DNA of 64,000 nt from Cellulomonas fimi (GTDB lineage Bacteria; Actinomycetota; Actinomycetes; Actinomycetales; Cellulomonadaceae). Position 1 is the first letter of the stretch; every line of letters starts with the position of its first letter. The position numbers were made by a program, and so were the translations under genes. Location: contig NZ_JABCJJ010000009.1 of NCBI RefSeq assembly GCF_012952065.1, positions 1-64,000 on the forward strand. Reading direction: 5' to 3'. Positions 29,877-38,266 of the stretch are shown piece by piece. The notes beneath the pieces were generated by a model. The model was not told the DNA's origin and ran no database searches. It saw only the letters and a program-made list of their open reading frames with translations.

Positions 29877-31364
29877 ATGCCTCGCGCGGCGACGGCGGAC
29901 GACCAACGGCGAGCACTGGAGATCGCGTGCCGGCGCGCGAACGTGAGCGTCGATGACCTCTGGTTGGGGTACTTCAGCCTGGGCGGTGACGCGGGTGCGG
30001 TGGAGGTGGAGGCCTACCTGCACGGGTTGATGCCGCTGCCGGCCGGCCAGCGCGACATCCTGGCGCACGCCGCCAACGAACACCTGGACGACCTCACCAC
30101 CCGCCTGCGGATCCCTTACGCGCGCGTCGTGCGGCCCGCGACACCCCCAACTGGCGCCCTGGCCGCGCTGGTGAAGCTGCTCGAGGGCATGGAGCAGGAG
30201 CCACCCGAGCAGCTGATCGGGGCGCTCGATGCGGCCGCCGCGGCGTTGGGCGTCGAGGCGACGGTCCATCTGGTGGACTATGGGCAGCGCGCCCTGATCC
30301 CGTTGCGCGCCCACCCTCGCGCCGCCGGCGGCGCGGTCATCGCGGGTTCGCCGGTGCCGGTGGAGTCGACCCTGGCGGGGCGGGCCTACCAGTGGCTGCA
30401 GATCGTCCCGGACGAAGGCGAAGGCGACGGCCCGGCGCGGTTGTGGGTTCCCCTGCTCGACGGCACCGAACGCCTCGGTGCCCTCGAGGTCCGTCTCTCT
30501 GACACCGACGACCCCGGCGACCCGCAGATCCGGCGGGAGTGCCGGTGGCTGGCCGACCTGCTGGGTCACCTGATCACCCTGAGCACCGGGTATGGCGACG
30601 CGCTCGACACGGCTCGTCGCCTGACCCCTCGCACGCCCTCGGCGGAGCTCATCTGGGACCTGTTGCCGCCCCTGACTGCCGGGACCGACCGGTTCATGAT
30701 CGCTGGCCAGCTCGAGCCGAGCGCGAGCGTCGGCGGCGACGCGTTCGACTACGCGCTGTCCCACGACTACGCGCAGCTGGCGATCTTCGACGCCACCGGA
30801 CACTCGATGACCTCCGGGCTGGTCACCGCCGCGGCGATCGCCGCCTACCGCAGCGTGCGCCGCACCGGTGGCGGCCTGCTCGACCAGGGGACGGCGATCG
30901 ACGACGTGGTCAGCACCCACTTCACCGACCGGCCCCTGTTCCTCACCGCCGTGCTCGCCGACCTCGACCTGAGCACCGGGCGACTGCGCTATCTCAACGC
31001 CGGACACCCCGCCCCGCTGCTGATCCGCCGCGGCAAGATCGTCAAGTCGCTGACGGCAGGCAGGCGAGCCCTGTTCGGGACAGGGCACCAGCCGGTCACC
31101 GTCGGCGAGGAGATGCTCGAGCCCGGAGACTGCCTGCTGCTGTACACGGACGGCGTCCCCGAGGCCCGCGACGAGCACGGAGACTTCTTCGGGGTCGACC
31201 GCCTGTCCGACCTTCTCCGGCGCGCCGTGGCCGCCGGCTTCCCACCACCGGAAACCGTTCGTCGCCTGATCGTCGCCGTGATGGACCACCAGCACGGCAT
31301 CCTCCAGGACGACGCCACTCTCATGCTCGCCACCTGGGACCCGCACCTCGGAAAGCTGGTGTGA
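29877..31364 (+). CDS. PP2C-type serine phosphatase (SpoIIE/RsbU family)
   Basis: 495 residues. The C-terminal 250 form a SpoIIE/PP2C phosphatase: QLEPSASVGGDAFDYAL with metal-binding GGD, IFDATGHSMTSGL, LTAVLADLDLSTGRLRYLNA and LLLYTDGVPEARD. The N-terminal half holds a short ANTAR-like or helical segment and a GAF-like sensor region. Such enzymes dephosphorylate STAS anti-anti-sigma factors in partner switching. It lies 8 nt after the GAF-ANTAR gene. Confidence 0.85.
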   Translation: MPRAATADDQRRALEIACRRANVSVDDLWLGYFSLGGDAGAVEVEAYLHGLMPLPAGQRDILAHAANEHLDDLTTRLRIPYARVVRPATPPTGALAALVKLLEGMEQEPPEQLIGALDAAAAALGVEATVHLVDYGQRALIPLRAHPRAAGGAVIAGSPVPVESTLAGRAYQWLQIVPDEGEGDGPARLWVPLLDGTERLGALEVRLSDTDDPGDPQIRRECRWLADLLGHLITLSTGYGDALDTARRLTPRTPSAELIWDLLPPLTAGTDRFMIAGQLEPSASVGGDAFDYALSHDYAQLAIFDATGHSMTSGLVTAAAIAAYRSVRRTGGGLLDQGTAIDDVVSTHFTDRPLFLTAVLADLDLSTGRLRYLNAGHPAPLLIRRGKIVKSLTAGRRALFGTGHQPVTVGEEMLEPGDCLLLYTDGVPEARDEHGDFFGVDRLSDLLRRAVAAGFPPPETVRRLIVAVMDHQHGILQDDATLMLATWDPHLGKLV

Positions 31365-31576
31365 GCGAGCGCGCGTCGAACCCCCCACCGCACGCCAGAC
31401 CGCTGGCGCTCCCGCCGCCGCGTTCAGCGATGAGGCGTCTGCGGCTGTGAGCCGAAGGCTGAAGCACGTCGAGCCCAGGGCGCGCGGGTGTGGCTCCGCA
31501 ACCAGCGCCGGCATGGTGAGATCGTGGGTGTTCTCGCGCGCCGGCGTGGGTGCCGGCGCGAAAGGAAGAGGAGCCC
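31365..31576. other. Intergenic region with GC hairpin
   Basis: 212 bp. CGCGCCGGC (31537-31545) pairs perfectly with GCCGGCGCG (31552-31560) around a 6-nt loop. The hairpin sits just before the GGAAGAGGAG ribosome site of the next gene and could end upstream transcription or mask the site. Confidence 0.5.
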
Positions 31577-32014
31577 ATGTCCGACATGACGCACCACGCC
31601 CTGGACGGCTTCGCCAAGGGAGCCGCCGGACGCCTGGGTCCGGACAGCCACTGCAGCATCATCCTGCGGCACCGCAGCCACCTGACGTACGTCGGCAGCA
31701 GCGACGAGCGCGCTGAGCGGTGCGACGCGGTCGAAGTGCGTGTGGGTGCCGGTCCGTGCGTGACGGCCATGAACCAGCTCAGCAGCGTCCTGGTCCCGGA
31801 TGTCCAGTCCGAAGAGCGGTGGCCCGAGTGGCGCGACGCGGCCCTGGGCGCCGGATTCCTTTCCGCGGCGGCCCTGCCGGCGTACGTCGACGAGGACACC
31901 ACCGTCGCCTTGAACATGTACTCCGACCTGCTGGACCCGTGGGATCGGGACTCGCTGATCGGCATGGACCGCTACGTCCACGAGATCGCAGAAGCGGTCC
32001 GCACCCGCCTGTGA
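31577..32014 (+). CDS. GAF-domain protein
   Basis: 145 residues, one GAF fold: HCSIILRHRSHLTYVGSSDE, VEVRVGAGPCVTAMNQLSSV, DVQSEERWPEWRDAALGAGF and TVALNMYSDLLDPWD. There is no output domain, so it probably acts through a partner in the same cluster. ATG 31577 follows a strong GGAAGAGGAG site. GAF-only proteins like this are often neighbours of ANTAR and PP2C genes in actinobacteria. Ligand unknown. Confidence 0.72.
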   Translation: MSDMTHHALDGFAKGAAGRLGPDSHCSIILRHRSHLTYVGSSDERAERCDAVEVRVGAGPCVTAMNQLSSVLVPDVQSEERWPEWRDAALGAGFLSAAALPAYVDEDTTVALNMYSDLLDPWDRDSLIGMDRYVHEIAEAVRTRL

Positions 32015-32075
32015 CCGCCCGCCTGACGGGGCGAAGTCCTCGGCCTCGACGCGGGAACGACCCTACGGTGCTGGG

Positions 32076-32477
32076 ATGGTGAGCATGCGCCTGCGGATCG
32101 ACACCCGTCGGGCCTCGGTCCACATCGCCCGGCACTGGGTCAAGGATCACGCCCACGAACGGGGGCTCTCCCGCGAGATCGTCGAGGTCGCCGAGCTCCT
32201 CACCAGCGAGCTGGTTGCCAACGCCGTCCTGCACGGTGAAGGTGAGATCTGCATCGCCCTGCACATCGACGACGTGGAGCTGACCGTCGCCGTGACCGAC
32301 GACGGTGATGGTCTGCCCATCATGCGTACGACCGGACCGGAGGTCCCTGGCGGGCACGGCGTCCGCATAGTCGAGCGTCTGGCCACCAGGTGGGGAGTCC
32401 AGCCGCACGATGTAGGAGGCAAGACGGTCTGGTTCGCCGTGGCGCTGGGCGACATCTCGCCGACGTCGGCGCTCTGA
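32076..32477 (+). CDS. RsbW-like ATP-binding serine kinase / anti-sigma
   Basis: 133-residue GHKL ATPase. The N box is LLTSELVANAVLHG, the G1 box TDDGDGLP and the G2 region GGHGVRIVERLATRWG. This is the size and form of RsbW/SpoIIAB-like kinases that bind sigma or STAS partners. With the PP2C phosphatase upstream it makes two parts of a partner-switch module. No STAS gene is seen within the window. Confidence 0.8.
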   Translation: MVSMRLRIDTRRASVHIARHWVKDHAHERGLSREIVEVAELLTSELVANAVLHGEGEICIALHIDDVELTVAVTDDGDGLPIMRTTGPEVPGGHGVRIVERLATRWGVQPHDVGGKTVWFAVALGDISPTSAL

Positions 32478-32530
32478 GCCCGCTTCGAACCCTCCAGGAG
32501 CCAGCAGGGGGAAGTGCACTGAGCACCGGC

Positions 32531-33022
32531 TCAGGTGAACGGAGAGTCCACTTCGGGCTGCCCGTGGTGGTCCGGGACGCGGCTCTCCTGCGCTGCCCGT
32601 TCAGCGAAGGACGCGAGGGAGTGCGCGAACGCGGCCACGTCGTCGGATCGCCAGTCCGCCACGATGTCGCAGAGGCGATGGAGTCGAAAGGTCCGTGCCC
32701 GGTCGCGAAGAGCGTGACCGTCGTCGGTCGCCTCGACGAGCGTCTCGCGCCGGTTCGTCGGCGACCGGCGACGCCGCACCATCCCCGCCTGTTCGGCGCG
32801 GGTGACCAGCCGGCTGGCCGTCGAGTGGGTGACGTCCAACCGCCGGGCGACGTCGCGCACGGTGGGTTCTGACTCAGGCCCGAGCGCCTCCAGCACCAGC
32901 AGGGTGGAGGTCTCCACGTGCCGTCCGCGATCGTCGACCATGGCCGGCGCCTCGACGAAGCGGCGCAGCTGCATGAGGGCACGATCGATCCGCTCGAGGT
33001 CCTTCTTGCTTCCCGACGCCAT
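32531..33022 (-). CDS. MarR-family transcriptional regulator
   Basis: 163 residues with the MarR winged helix: EPTVRDVARRLDVTHSTASR, LVTRAEQAGMVRRRRSPTNR and ETLVEATDDG, plus dimerisation helices at both ends. It is divergent from an NmrA-like gene. The palindrome TGTATGTACGATACA lies directly before its start codon. Autorepression and control of the NmrA genes are inferred. The ligand is unknown. Confidence 0.82.
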   Translation of the reverse strand: MASGSKKDLERIDRALMQLRRFVEAPAMVDDRGRHVETSTLLVLEALGPESEPTVRDVARRLDVTHSTASRLVTRAEQAGMVRRRRSPTNRRETLVEATDDGHALRDRARTFRLHRLCDIVADWRSDDVAAFAHSLASFAERAAQESRVPDHHGQPEVDSPFT

Positions 33023-33068
33023 GTATGTACGATACATGCAACGTCCACGGTACATGCAACGTCCACGG
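33022..33068. promoter_or_regulatory. MarR operator palindrome and 18-bp tandem repeat
   Basis: TGTAT-N5-ATACA at 33022-33036 is followed by two exact, abutting copies of TACATGCAACGTCCACGG (33033-33050 and 33051-33068). They fill the space between the divergent marR and NmrA genes. The palindrome suits a MarR dimer. The duplication adds a second copy of its TACATG arm. Confidence 0.65.
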
Positions 33069-33082
33069 AAGGGAGATCGTCC

Positions 33083-33991
33083 GTGCCACCCATCCTGGTG
33101 ACCGGCTCCACGGGCAATGTCGGTGCTGCGGTCGTCCGCGCGCTCAGCGCGAGCGAGACGGAGGTCCGCTCGGCGGTTCGGCCCGGGCAGCGGCCCGCCT
33201 CCGGGTCGACGGTGCCCTTCGACTTCCAGGAGCCGGTCACCTGGGCGCCTGCCTTCGACGGCGTCCGGTCGATGTTCCTGGTCCGCCCGCCCGCCCTGGG
33301 CAACGTCAAGCGCGACCTCCTGCCGGCGGTCGCAGCGGCACGCGAGGCGGGCGTGCGGCACGTGGTGCTCCTGTCCCTGCAGGGTGCGCAGAGGAACAAG
33401 ATCGTCCCGCACGCCACCGTCGAGTCCTGGCTGCGCCACTCGGGCCTCGACTGGACCTTTGTCCGGGCGTCCTTCTTCCACCAGAACCTGACCACCACCC
33501 ACGTCGCCGACATCCGGGACCGGGACCAGGTCGTCGTTCCCGCGGGACGCGGGGCCACGGCGTTCGTCGACGCCGAGGACGTCGGCGCCGTCGCCGCCGC
33601 GGCTCTGCTCGACGCGCCGGCACACACCGGCCGGGCCTGGACCGTGACCGGCCCGCGAGCCCTCACCTACGCCGAGATCGCGGACATCCTGACGGTCGAG
33701 CTCGGCCGCCCGATCCGCTACACGCGGCCCGGGATCCTGCGGTACGCCCGGCACGCCCGCCGTGAGCTGGACCTGCCGGTCGGCATGGTCGCCGTCACCT
33801 CGGCGATCTACACCGCCGCCCGGCTCGGCCTGGCTGCCGGGCTGAGCGACGACGTACGGACGGTCCTGGGGCGCGCCCCCGTCGACTTCGCCGACTTCGC
33901 GCACCGTGAGCGCGGCGCGTGGGAACGCGCCGTTGCACCGTCCACCGACTCGCTCACACCCCGCACCTCGGCCCAGGGGAGGTCAGCATGA
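33083..33991 (+). CDS. NmrA-like NAD(P)-binding protein
   Basis: 302 residues, Rossmann fold with ILVTGSTGNVGAAVVRAL and NmrA/atypical-SDR features (MFLVRPPALGNVKRDLLP, VVLLSLQGAQRNKIVPH, VRASFFHQNLTT). GTG 33083 follows AAGGGAG. There is no classical SDR YxxxK motif, so a redox-sensing or NAD(P)H quinone-type role is possible. It is coupled to the next gene by ATGA and is under MarR control by position. Confidence 0.78.
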   Translation: MPPILVTGSTGNVGAAVVRALSASETEVRSAVRPGQRPASGSTVPFDFQEPVTWAPAFDGVRSMFLVRPPALGNVKRDLLPAVAAAREAGVRHVVLLSLQGAQRNKIVPHATVESWLRHSGLDWTFVRASFFHQNLTTTHVADIRDRDQVVVPAGRGATAFVDAEDVGAVAAAALLDAPAHTGRAWTVTGPRALTYAEIADILTVELGRPIRYTRPGILRYARHARRELDLPVGMVAVTSAIYTAARLGLAAGLSDDVRTVLGRAPVDFADFAHRERGAWERAVAPSTDSLTPRTSAQGRSA

Positions 33992-34626
33992 GGATCGCTC
34001 TGATCGGAGCCACCGGTCGCACCGGCACCTACGCCCTGCACACCGCGCTCGACCGTGGCCACTCCGTCACCGTCCTGGTGCGAGACCCGGGCAGGCTGCC
34101 CGCCGACACGCGCGAACGCGTGCGGGTCGTCGTGGGAGACGCGACCGACCCCGCCGCCCTGGCCGACCTGCTCACCGGCGCGGACGCCGTCGTCTCGGCA
34201 CTCGGCCCCGCGGGCAGACAACCACACCTGCACACCCGCACCGCTCGCGCCCTGGTCGAGCTCATGTCCACCACTGGGCCACGCCGCTTCGTCGGCATCA
34301 GCGGAGCGGGGATCGACGTCCCGGGCGACCAGAAGACGACGAAGGACAAGCTCATCAGCCGACTCATCCAGACCCTCGGCGGTGAGGTCGTCAAGGACAA
34401 GCCCGCCGAGTACCAGGTGTGGGCAGCCAGCGACCTGGACTGGAGCCTGGTGCGCCCGCCCCGTCTCGTCGACGGCCCGGCGTCCGACCGCCCGCTCGAG
34501 CACCACGCCCACCGCTCCACCCGCAGCACCCGCATCACGCGCTCCGACCTCGGGGCATTCCTCATCGACACCGTCGAGCAGGGGCTGTACCCACGACTCG
34601 CGCCTTTCACCGCGACGCCGCGCTGA
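33988..34626 (+). CDS. NAD(P)-binding SDR-like protein (second NmrA-type gene)
   Basis: 212 residues, extended-SDR/NmrA fold: RIALIGATGRTGTYALHTAL, VRVVVGDATDPAALADLL, ADAVVSALGP and DLDWSLVRPPRLVDGP. It is shorter than its upstream neighbour and closer to biliverdin-reductase-B-like proteins. The start overlaps the preceding stop by ATGA. No catalytic residues can be assigned with certainty. Confidence 0.75.
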   Translation: MRIALIGATGRTGTYALHTALDRGHSVTVLVRDPGRLPADTRERVRVVVGDATDPAALADLLTGADAVVSALGPAGRQPHLHTRTARALVELMSTTGPRRFVGISGAGIDVPGDQKTTKDKLISRLIQTLGGEVVKDKPAEYQVWAASDLDWSLVRPPRLVDGPASDRPLEHHAHRSTRSTRITRSDLGAFLIDTVEQGLYPRLAPFTATPR

Positions 34627-34935
34627 GCGCAGCCGGCCGCGCGGACGCCCTGTCCGCCCGCGCGGCTGGTGACGCGTCCCACCACCGCGGCCCGTCCAAC
34701 AGAGTGTGTCAAGCGGCACGAGGGCCCGGCCAGCATCGCCACCGTCCGTCAACGTGCGCTGGGCGTGGCAGGCGCCTCGCTGCATCTTCATCGAAACGCT
34801 GAATGGCATCTCCAGCGAAACGCTGAATGAACCGCGGCGACCGGTCGCCAACTGAAAGCCGTTCTTTCGGCGAACGGTCAGTTTCGCGTTGCTCACAAGG
34901 GCGTTGGGGTATGCGTGGGGGTATGGGCCGCTCAG
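34627..34935. other. Repeat-bearing gene-free region (possible IS remnant)
   Basis: No gene is seen. CGAAACGCTGAATG occurs twice (34792-34805 and 34816-34829), 24 bp apart. AACTGAAAGCCGTTC (34852) pairs with GAACGGTCAGTT (34873). Read from 34902 leftward it starts TGTGAGCAACGCGAAACTGAC and shows spaced repeats, as in termini of IS21-type elements. TGTGTCAAG at 34704 could be the other end. An eroded element beside the tRNA array is possible but unproven. Confidence 0.4.
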
Positions 34936-34950
34936 AACAGCAGAAGGGCC

Positions 34951-34978
34951 GCCTCGAATTCCTCCGAGACGGCCTCTG
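34951..34978 (-). terminator. Hairpin terminator after the tRNA array
   Basis: On the minus strand AGGCCGTCTC pairs with GAGGCGGCCC around a short loop, followed by a T-rich CTTCTGCTGTTCT. It lies directly downstream of tRNA-Val in its direction of transcription. Confidence 0.55.
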
Positions 34979-34995
34979 ACCTGCGGTGATGCTGG

Positions 34996-35067
34996 TGGGC
35001 GATACTGGGATCGAACCAGTGACCTCTTCCGTGTCAGGGAAGCGCGCTACCGCTGCGCCAATCGCCC
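34996..35067 (-). tRNA. tRNA-Val (anticodon GAC)
   Basis: 72-nt cloverleaf on the minus strand. The acceptor GGGCGAT pairs with ATCGCCC, the anticodon loop CTGACAC gives GAC, the T loop is GGTTCGATCC and the discriminator is A. CCA is not encoded. It is last of three leftward tRNA genes. Confidence 0.93.
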
Positions 35068-35098
35068 GTGCGGTACTACAACCACGACCTGCTGTGCG

Positions 35099-35169
35099 AG
35101 GTGGAGACGGGATTCGAACCCGTGTGGACGGCTTTGCAGGCCGCTGCCTCGCCTCTCGGCCACTCCACC
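35099..35169 (-). tRNA. tRNA-Cys (anticodon GCA)
   Basis: 71-nt cloverleaf, acceptor GGTGGAG/CTCCACC, anticodon loop CTGCAAA gives GCA, T loop GGTTCGAATCC, and the U73 discriminator typical of tRNA-Cys. Confidence 0.93.
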
Positions 35170-35222
35170 GTGCGACCCGACTCTCGCGAGCTCCGGGAAG
35201 CCGACCAGTAGTTGAGCCACCG

Positions 35223-35294
35223 AGCGGACGACGGGATTCGAACCCGCGACCCTCACCTTGGCAAGGTGATGCTCTACCACTGAGCCACGTCCGC
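35223..35294 (-). tRNA. tRNA-Gly (anticodon GCC)
   Basis: 72-nt cloverleaf, acceptor GCGGACG/CGTCCGC, anticodon arm ACCTTGCCAAGGT gives GCC, T loop GGTTCGAATCC, discriminator U. First gene of the leftward Gly-Cys-Val array. Confidence 0.93.
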
Positions 35295-35436
35295 ACGACC
35301 CACAGCCTCAGATCCGCAGTGCGATCCGGTGCGCTGGGCGCGTCCCAGACTTTAGCCGACCGAATCGGCGTGAGTCCAACCGGACCGCTGCCGGGGCACG
35401 CCGCCGCCGCAGGGCCGGCGTCGGTACGGTGGCGCG

Positions 35437-36606
35437 GTGTCGAACACCCCACCACAACGGCCGCTGGGCGGCGACGACACCAGGGGACTCGACGGCGCGG
35501 CCTGGTTCGCCGGGGTGGAGGCACGCGGCGTCGTCGAGTGGGTGGACGTCGACCGCGAGCCCGAGCGGCTTGCGGCCGGCGGCTTCTGGGCCGTGGTCGG
35601 CGACTTCGACGGGCCGGTGCACGCGTGGCGGTTCCGCCAGGTCACCCGAGGGACGGAGCCGGACGACGCGGCGACGACCGCGGGGTGGCGAGGGCCGGCG
35701 TCGTCGGCGTGGCGCTCGTCGCTCGACCGCGAGGCCTACCTGCGCGCGGTCGAAGCGATCCGTGCCGAGATCCGGGCGGGCGAGGTCTACCAGGTCAACA
35801 TCTGCCGCGTTCTCGAGGCGCCCTTGGGTGGCGGTCCGGTGGGCGGCGAGCCGGACGCCCGCGCCCTCGCCGCCGCCCTGGCCGCAGGCAACCCCGCCCC
35901 GTACGCCGGTGGGGTCCACGTACCGGCAACGAGCGGGCTGCCTCCGGCCTGGGTCGTCTCGGCGTCACCCGAGCTCTACCTGCGACTCGACGGGGACGTC
36001 CTCACGTCTGCCCCGATCAAGGGCACCGCGACCGCCGCGGACGGTCTCCAGGGCAAGGACCAGGCCGAGAACGTCATGATCACGGACCTGGTCCGCAACG
36101 ACCTCCAGCGCGTGTGTCGACCCGGGACCGTCGAGGTCACGCGCCTGCTCGGCATCGAGCAGCACCCGGGCCTGGTCCACCTCGTCACCACGGTGCAGGG
36201 ACAGCTCACGCGCGACGTGGCCGCCGCCCCGGATCGATGGCGTCGCCTCCTGGCGGCGACCTATCCGCCAGGTTCCGTCTCCGGAGCTCCCAAGACGGCG
36301 GCCCTCCGACTGATACGGCAGCACGAGCCGGTCCGTCGGGGGCCGTACTGCGGGGTCGTGGGATGGATCGACGCCGACGCCGGTCGCGCCGAGCTCGCGG
36401 TCGCCATCCGGACGTTCTGGTGGACCGCGGGCGCCCGGACGGGCGAGCGCTCCGGCCGAGGGCAGGGACCTGGAACTCTCCGCTTCGGTACCGGGGCCGG
36501 GATCACCTGGGGGAGCGATCCGGTCGCGGAGTGGGCCGAGACGGAGCTCAAGGCGCGCCGACTGATCGGCCTGGCCTCGTCCCGTCACGAACCTGCGCCA
36601 CACTGA
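35437..36606 (+). CDS. pabB: Aminodeoxychorismate synthase component I-like (chorismate-binding)
   Basis: 389 residues of the PabB/TrpE chorismate-binding family: EIRAGEVYQVNICR, VVSASPELYLRL, the catalytic PIKGTA, ENVMITDLVRNDLQRVC, TVQGQLT and YPPGSVSGAPKTAAL with Mg-binding residues. It lacks the longer N-terminal domain of TrpE, which favours PabB. The next gene is the lyase that completes p-aminobenzoate synthesis (4-nt gap). A PabA amidotransferase is not in the window. Confidence 0.83.
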   Translation: MSNTPPQRPLGGDDTRGLDGAAWFAGVEARGVVEWVDVDREPERLAAGGFWAVVGDFDGPVHAWRFRQVTRGTEPDDAATTAGWRGPASSAWRSSLDREAYLRAVEAIRAEIRAGEVYQVNICRVLEAPLGGGPVGGEPDARALAAALAAGNPAPYAGGVHVPATSGLPPAWVVSASPELYLRLDGDVLTSAPIKGTATAADGLQGKDQAENVMITDLVRNDLQRVCRPGTVEVTRLLGIEQHPGLVHLVTTVQGQLTRDVAAAPDRWRRLLAATYPPGSVSGAPKTAALRLIRQHEPVRRGPYCGVVGWIDADAGRAELAVAIRTFWWTAGARTGERSGRGQGPGTLRFGTGAGITWGSDPVAEWAETELKARRLIGLASSRHEPAPH

Positions 36607-36610
36607 ACGC

Positions 36611-37474
36611 ATGAGCGTCATGATCTGGTCGGACGGACACCTGAGGGACGAGCGAGAGCCGGTCGTGACGGCTGTGGACCACGGGCTCACGGTCGGGAAC
36701 GGGGTGTTCGAGACGTGCGCTGTGGTCGACGGGAAGGCGTTCGCGCTCACGCGGCACCTGAGACGCCTCGAGCGTTCGGCCACGGGTCTCGGGCTCGGCG
36801 CACCGGACCAGGACGCGGTGCGGGCCGGGGTCGACGCCGTGCTGGCCGCGGGCGGCGACAGCCTGGGCCGCGTCCGGATCACGGTGACGGCGGGGCCGGG
36901 GCCGCTCGGGTCGAACCGTGCCGCCCCCGGCACGGCTCGCCAGACCGTGCTCGTGCTCGCGGGGCCCGCGGTCCGGCCCGAGACGGCTCGGGTCGCGCGC
37001 GTCCCGTGGGTGCGCAACGAGCGCTCGGCCGTCGCCGGGCTGAAGACCACGTCGTACGCCGAGAACGTCGTCGCGCTCGGCTATGCGGCCGAGCGGGGTG
37101 GCGACGAGGCGATCTTCGCCAACACGGTCGGTGAGCTCTGCGAGGGCACGGGATCGAACGTGTTCGTCGAGCGTCGTGGCGAGCTCGTCACGCCGGCCCT
37201 GACCAGCGGATGCCTCGCCGGGATCACGCGCGAGCTGGCGCTGGAGTGGGCGCGCGCGGCCGGGCTGCCGGCCCGGGAGGCGGTCCGCGGCGAGCTGCCG
37301 TTCACGGTGCTCGACGAGGTACCCGCAGGTGACGCGCACCTGGCGCTGTCCTCGAGCGTGCGCAACGTGGTGCCGGTGGTGGGCATCGACGGCGTCGACG
37401 TCGTGGCTGGTCCGCTCTCGCTCGAGCTCCAGCGACTGTTCCAGGCGAGGATCGGCGACGACCTGGACCCGTGA
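36611..37474 (+). CDS. pabC: Aminodeoxychorismate lyase-like class IV aminotransferase
   Basis: 287-residue fold-type IV PLP enzyme: TVGNGVFETCAVVDGKAFAL, the PLP lysine in AGLKTTSYAENVVAL, ANTVGELCEGTGSNVFVE and TPALTSGCLAGITREL. Homologues are 4-amino-4-deoxychorismate lyases or branched-chain/D-amino acid aminotransferases. The pabB neighbour favours the lyase, which releases pyruvate to give p-aminobenzoate for folate. Confidence 0.83.
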   Translation: MSVMIWSDGHLRDEREPVVTAVDHGLTVGNGVFETCAVVDGKAFALTRHLRRLERSATGLGLGAPDQDAVRAGVDAVLAAGGDSLGRVRITVTAGPGPLGSNRAAPGTARQTVLVLAGPAVRPETARVARVPWVRNERSAVAGLKTTSYAENVVALGYAAERGGDEAIFANTVGELCEGTGSNVFVERRGELVTPALTSGCLAGITRELALEWARAAGLPAREAVRGELPFTVLDEVPAGDAHLALSSSVRNVVPVVGIDGVDVVAGPLSLELQRLFQARIGDDLDP

Positions 37475-37533
37475 GGGCGCGACTCAGCGTGCCGAGCGCG
37501 GTCGACGACGGGCGAGCGAGGCGGGGGAGCGGG

Positions 37534-37962
37534 TCAGGCCGTGAGGAGTGCAGCGATCAGGCGGCTGATCTCCGGGTCCATCCGGGTGCTCTCGGTACCG
37601 AACGGCACCAGCTGCTGCGTGGTGGCGACGAAGCGCTCCACGGGCTCGGCAGGAGCGGCGAGGAGGGCGTCGCCCTCGACCCCGCTGAGCGAGATGAGGA
37701 CGTACGTCGGGTCGTCGTCGCGCCAGACGCGGACGTCGCCGGTGCCGGCGGGGTGCTCCTGCGTGGCGAGGAGGCCCTGGGCCAGGAGCTCGCGGCCGAT
37801 CAACCACGTCGACATCGAGTGCGGACCCGTGAAGACGGCGCGCACGGTGTACGGGTCCGCCGCGCGAAAGCCCAGCTCTGCGGTCACACCGAGAACGGTG
37901 GCGTCCGACAGCACCAGCTGCATCGTCACGACTTCGAGGACGTCGAATGGCCGTGGAGCCAT
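37534..37962 (-). CDS. SsgA/SsgB-family sporulation and cell division regulator
   Basis: 142 residues of the actinobacterial SsgA-like family: LGFRAADPYTVRAVFTGPHS, WLIGRELLAQGL, GTGDVRVWRDDDPTYVLISL, SGVEGDALLAAPAEPVERFV and VPFGTESTRMDPEI. SsgB recruits FtsZ to division sites in Streptomyces. In non-sporulating relatives the role is unclear. A GGAGG site precedes ATG 37962. It converges with pabC (59 bp). Confidence 0.85.
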   Translation of the reverse strand: MAPRPFDVLEVVTMQLVLSDATVLGVTAELGFRAADPYTVRAVFTGPHSMSTWLIGRELLAQGLLATQEHPAGTGDVRVWRDDDPTYVLISLSGVEGDALLAAPAEPVERFVATTQQLVPFGTESTRMDPEISRLIAALLTA

Positions 37963-38106
37963 GCTGCCGCCTCCTTTCCGGGTGGTCGCAGATCGTCCGG
38001 CTCGACGAAGCGTACGGGACCTTGGTCCTGCGGCGGGCTGATTATGGGGGAGGTTCACCCACTCGCGCGAGCGGCTGACCTCAGTTCGGAAATATCGCTC
38101 CGGTTC

Positions 38107-38112
38107 GCTAGC
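38107..38112 (+). promoter_or_regulatory. -10 element of tRNA-Val(CAC)
   Basis: TAGCAT about 48 bp before the tRNA, with TTCGGA some 17 bp upstream as a possible -35. This is a typical arrangement for an actinobacterial tRNA promoter. The exact start is not determined. Confidence 0.4.
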
Positions 38113-38159
38113 ATCGTCACGTCGTCGTGCCCCCCGAGCCCCCAGCTCGCCGGCGTGAC

Positions 38160-38231
38160 GGGCGATTGGCTCAGTGGTAGAGCGCCTCGTTCACACCGAG
38201 GAGGTCACTGGTTCGAACCCAGTATCGCCCA
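38160..38231 (+). tRNA. tRNA-Val (anticodon CAC)
   Basis: 72-nt cloverleaf, acceptor GGGCGAT/ATCGCCC, anticodon arm CTCGTTCACACCGAG gives CAC, T loop GGTTCGAACCC, discriminator A. It shares most of its body with the tRNA-Val(GAC) at 34996-35067. Confidence 0.93.
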
Positions 38232-38239
38232 CCCGATCC

Positions 38240-38266
38240 GCCTCCGGTCATCACCCGACCGGAGGC
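38240..38266 (+). terminator. Intrinsic terminator after tRNA-Val(CAC)
   Basis: Perfect 10-bp stem GCCTCCGGTC / GACCGGAGGC with a 7-nt loop, 9 nt after the tRNA, followed by GAATTGTG. Confidence 0.8.
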
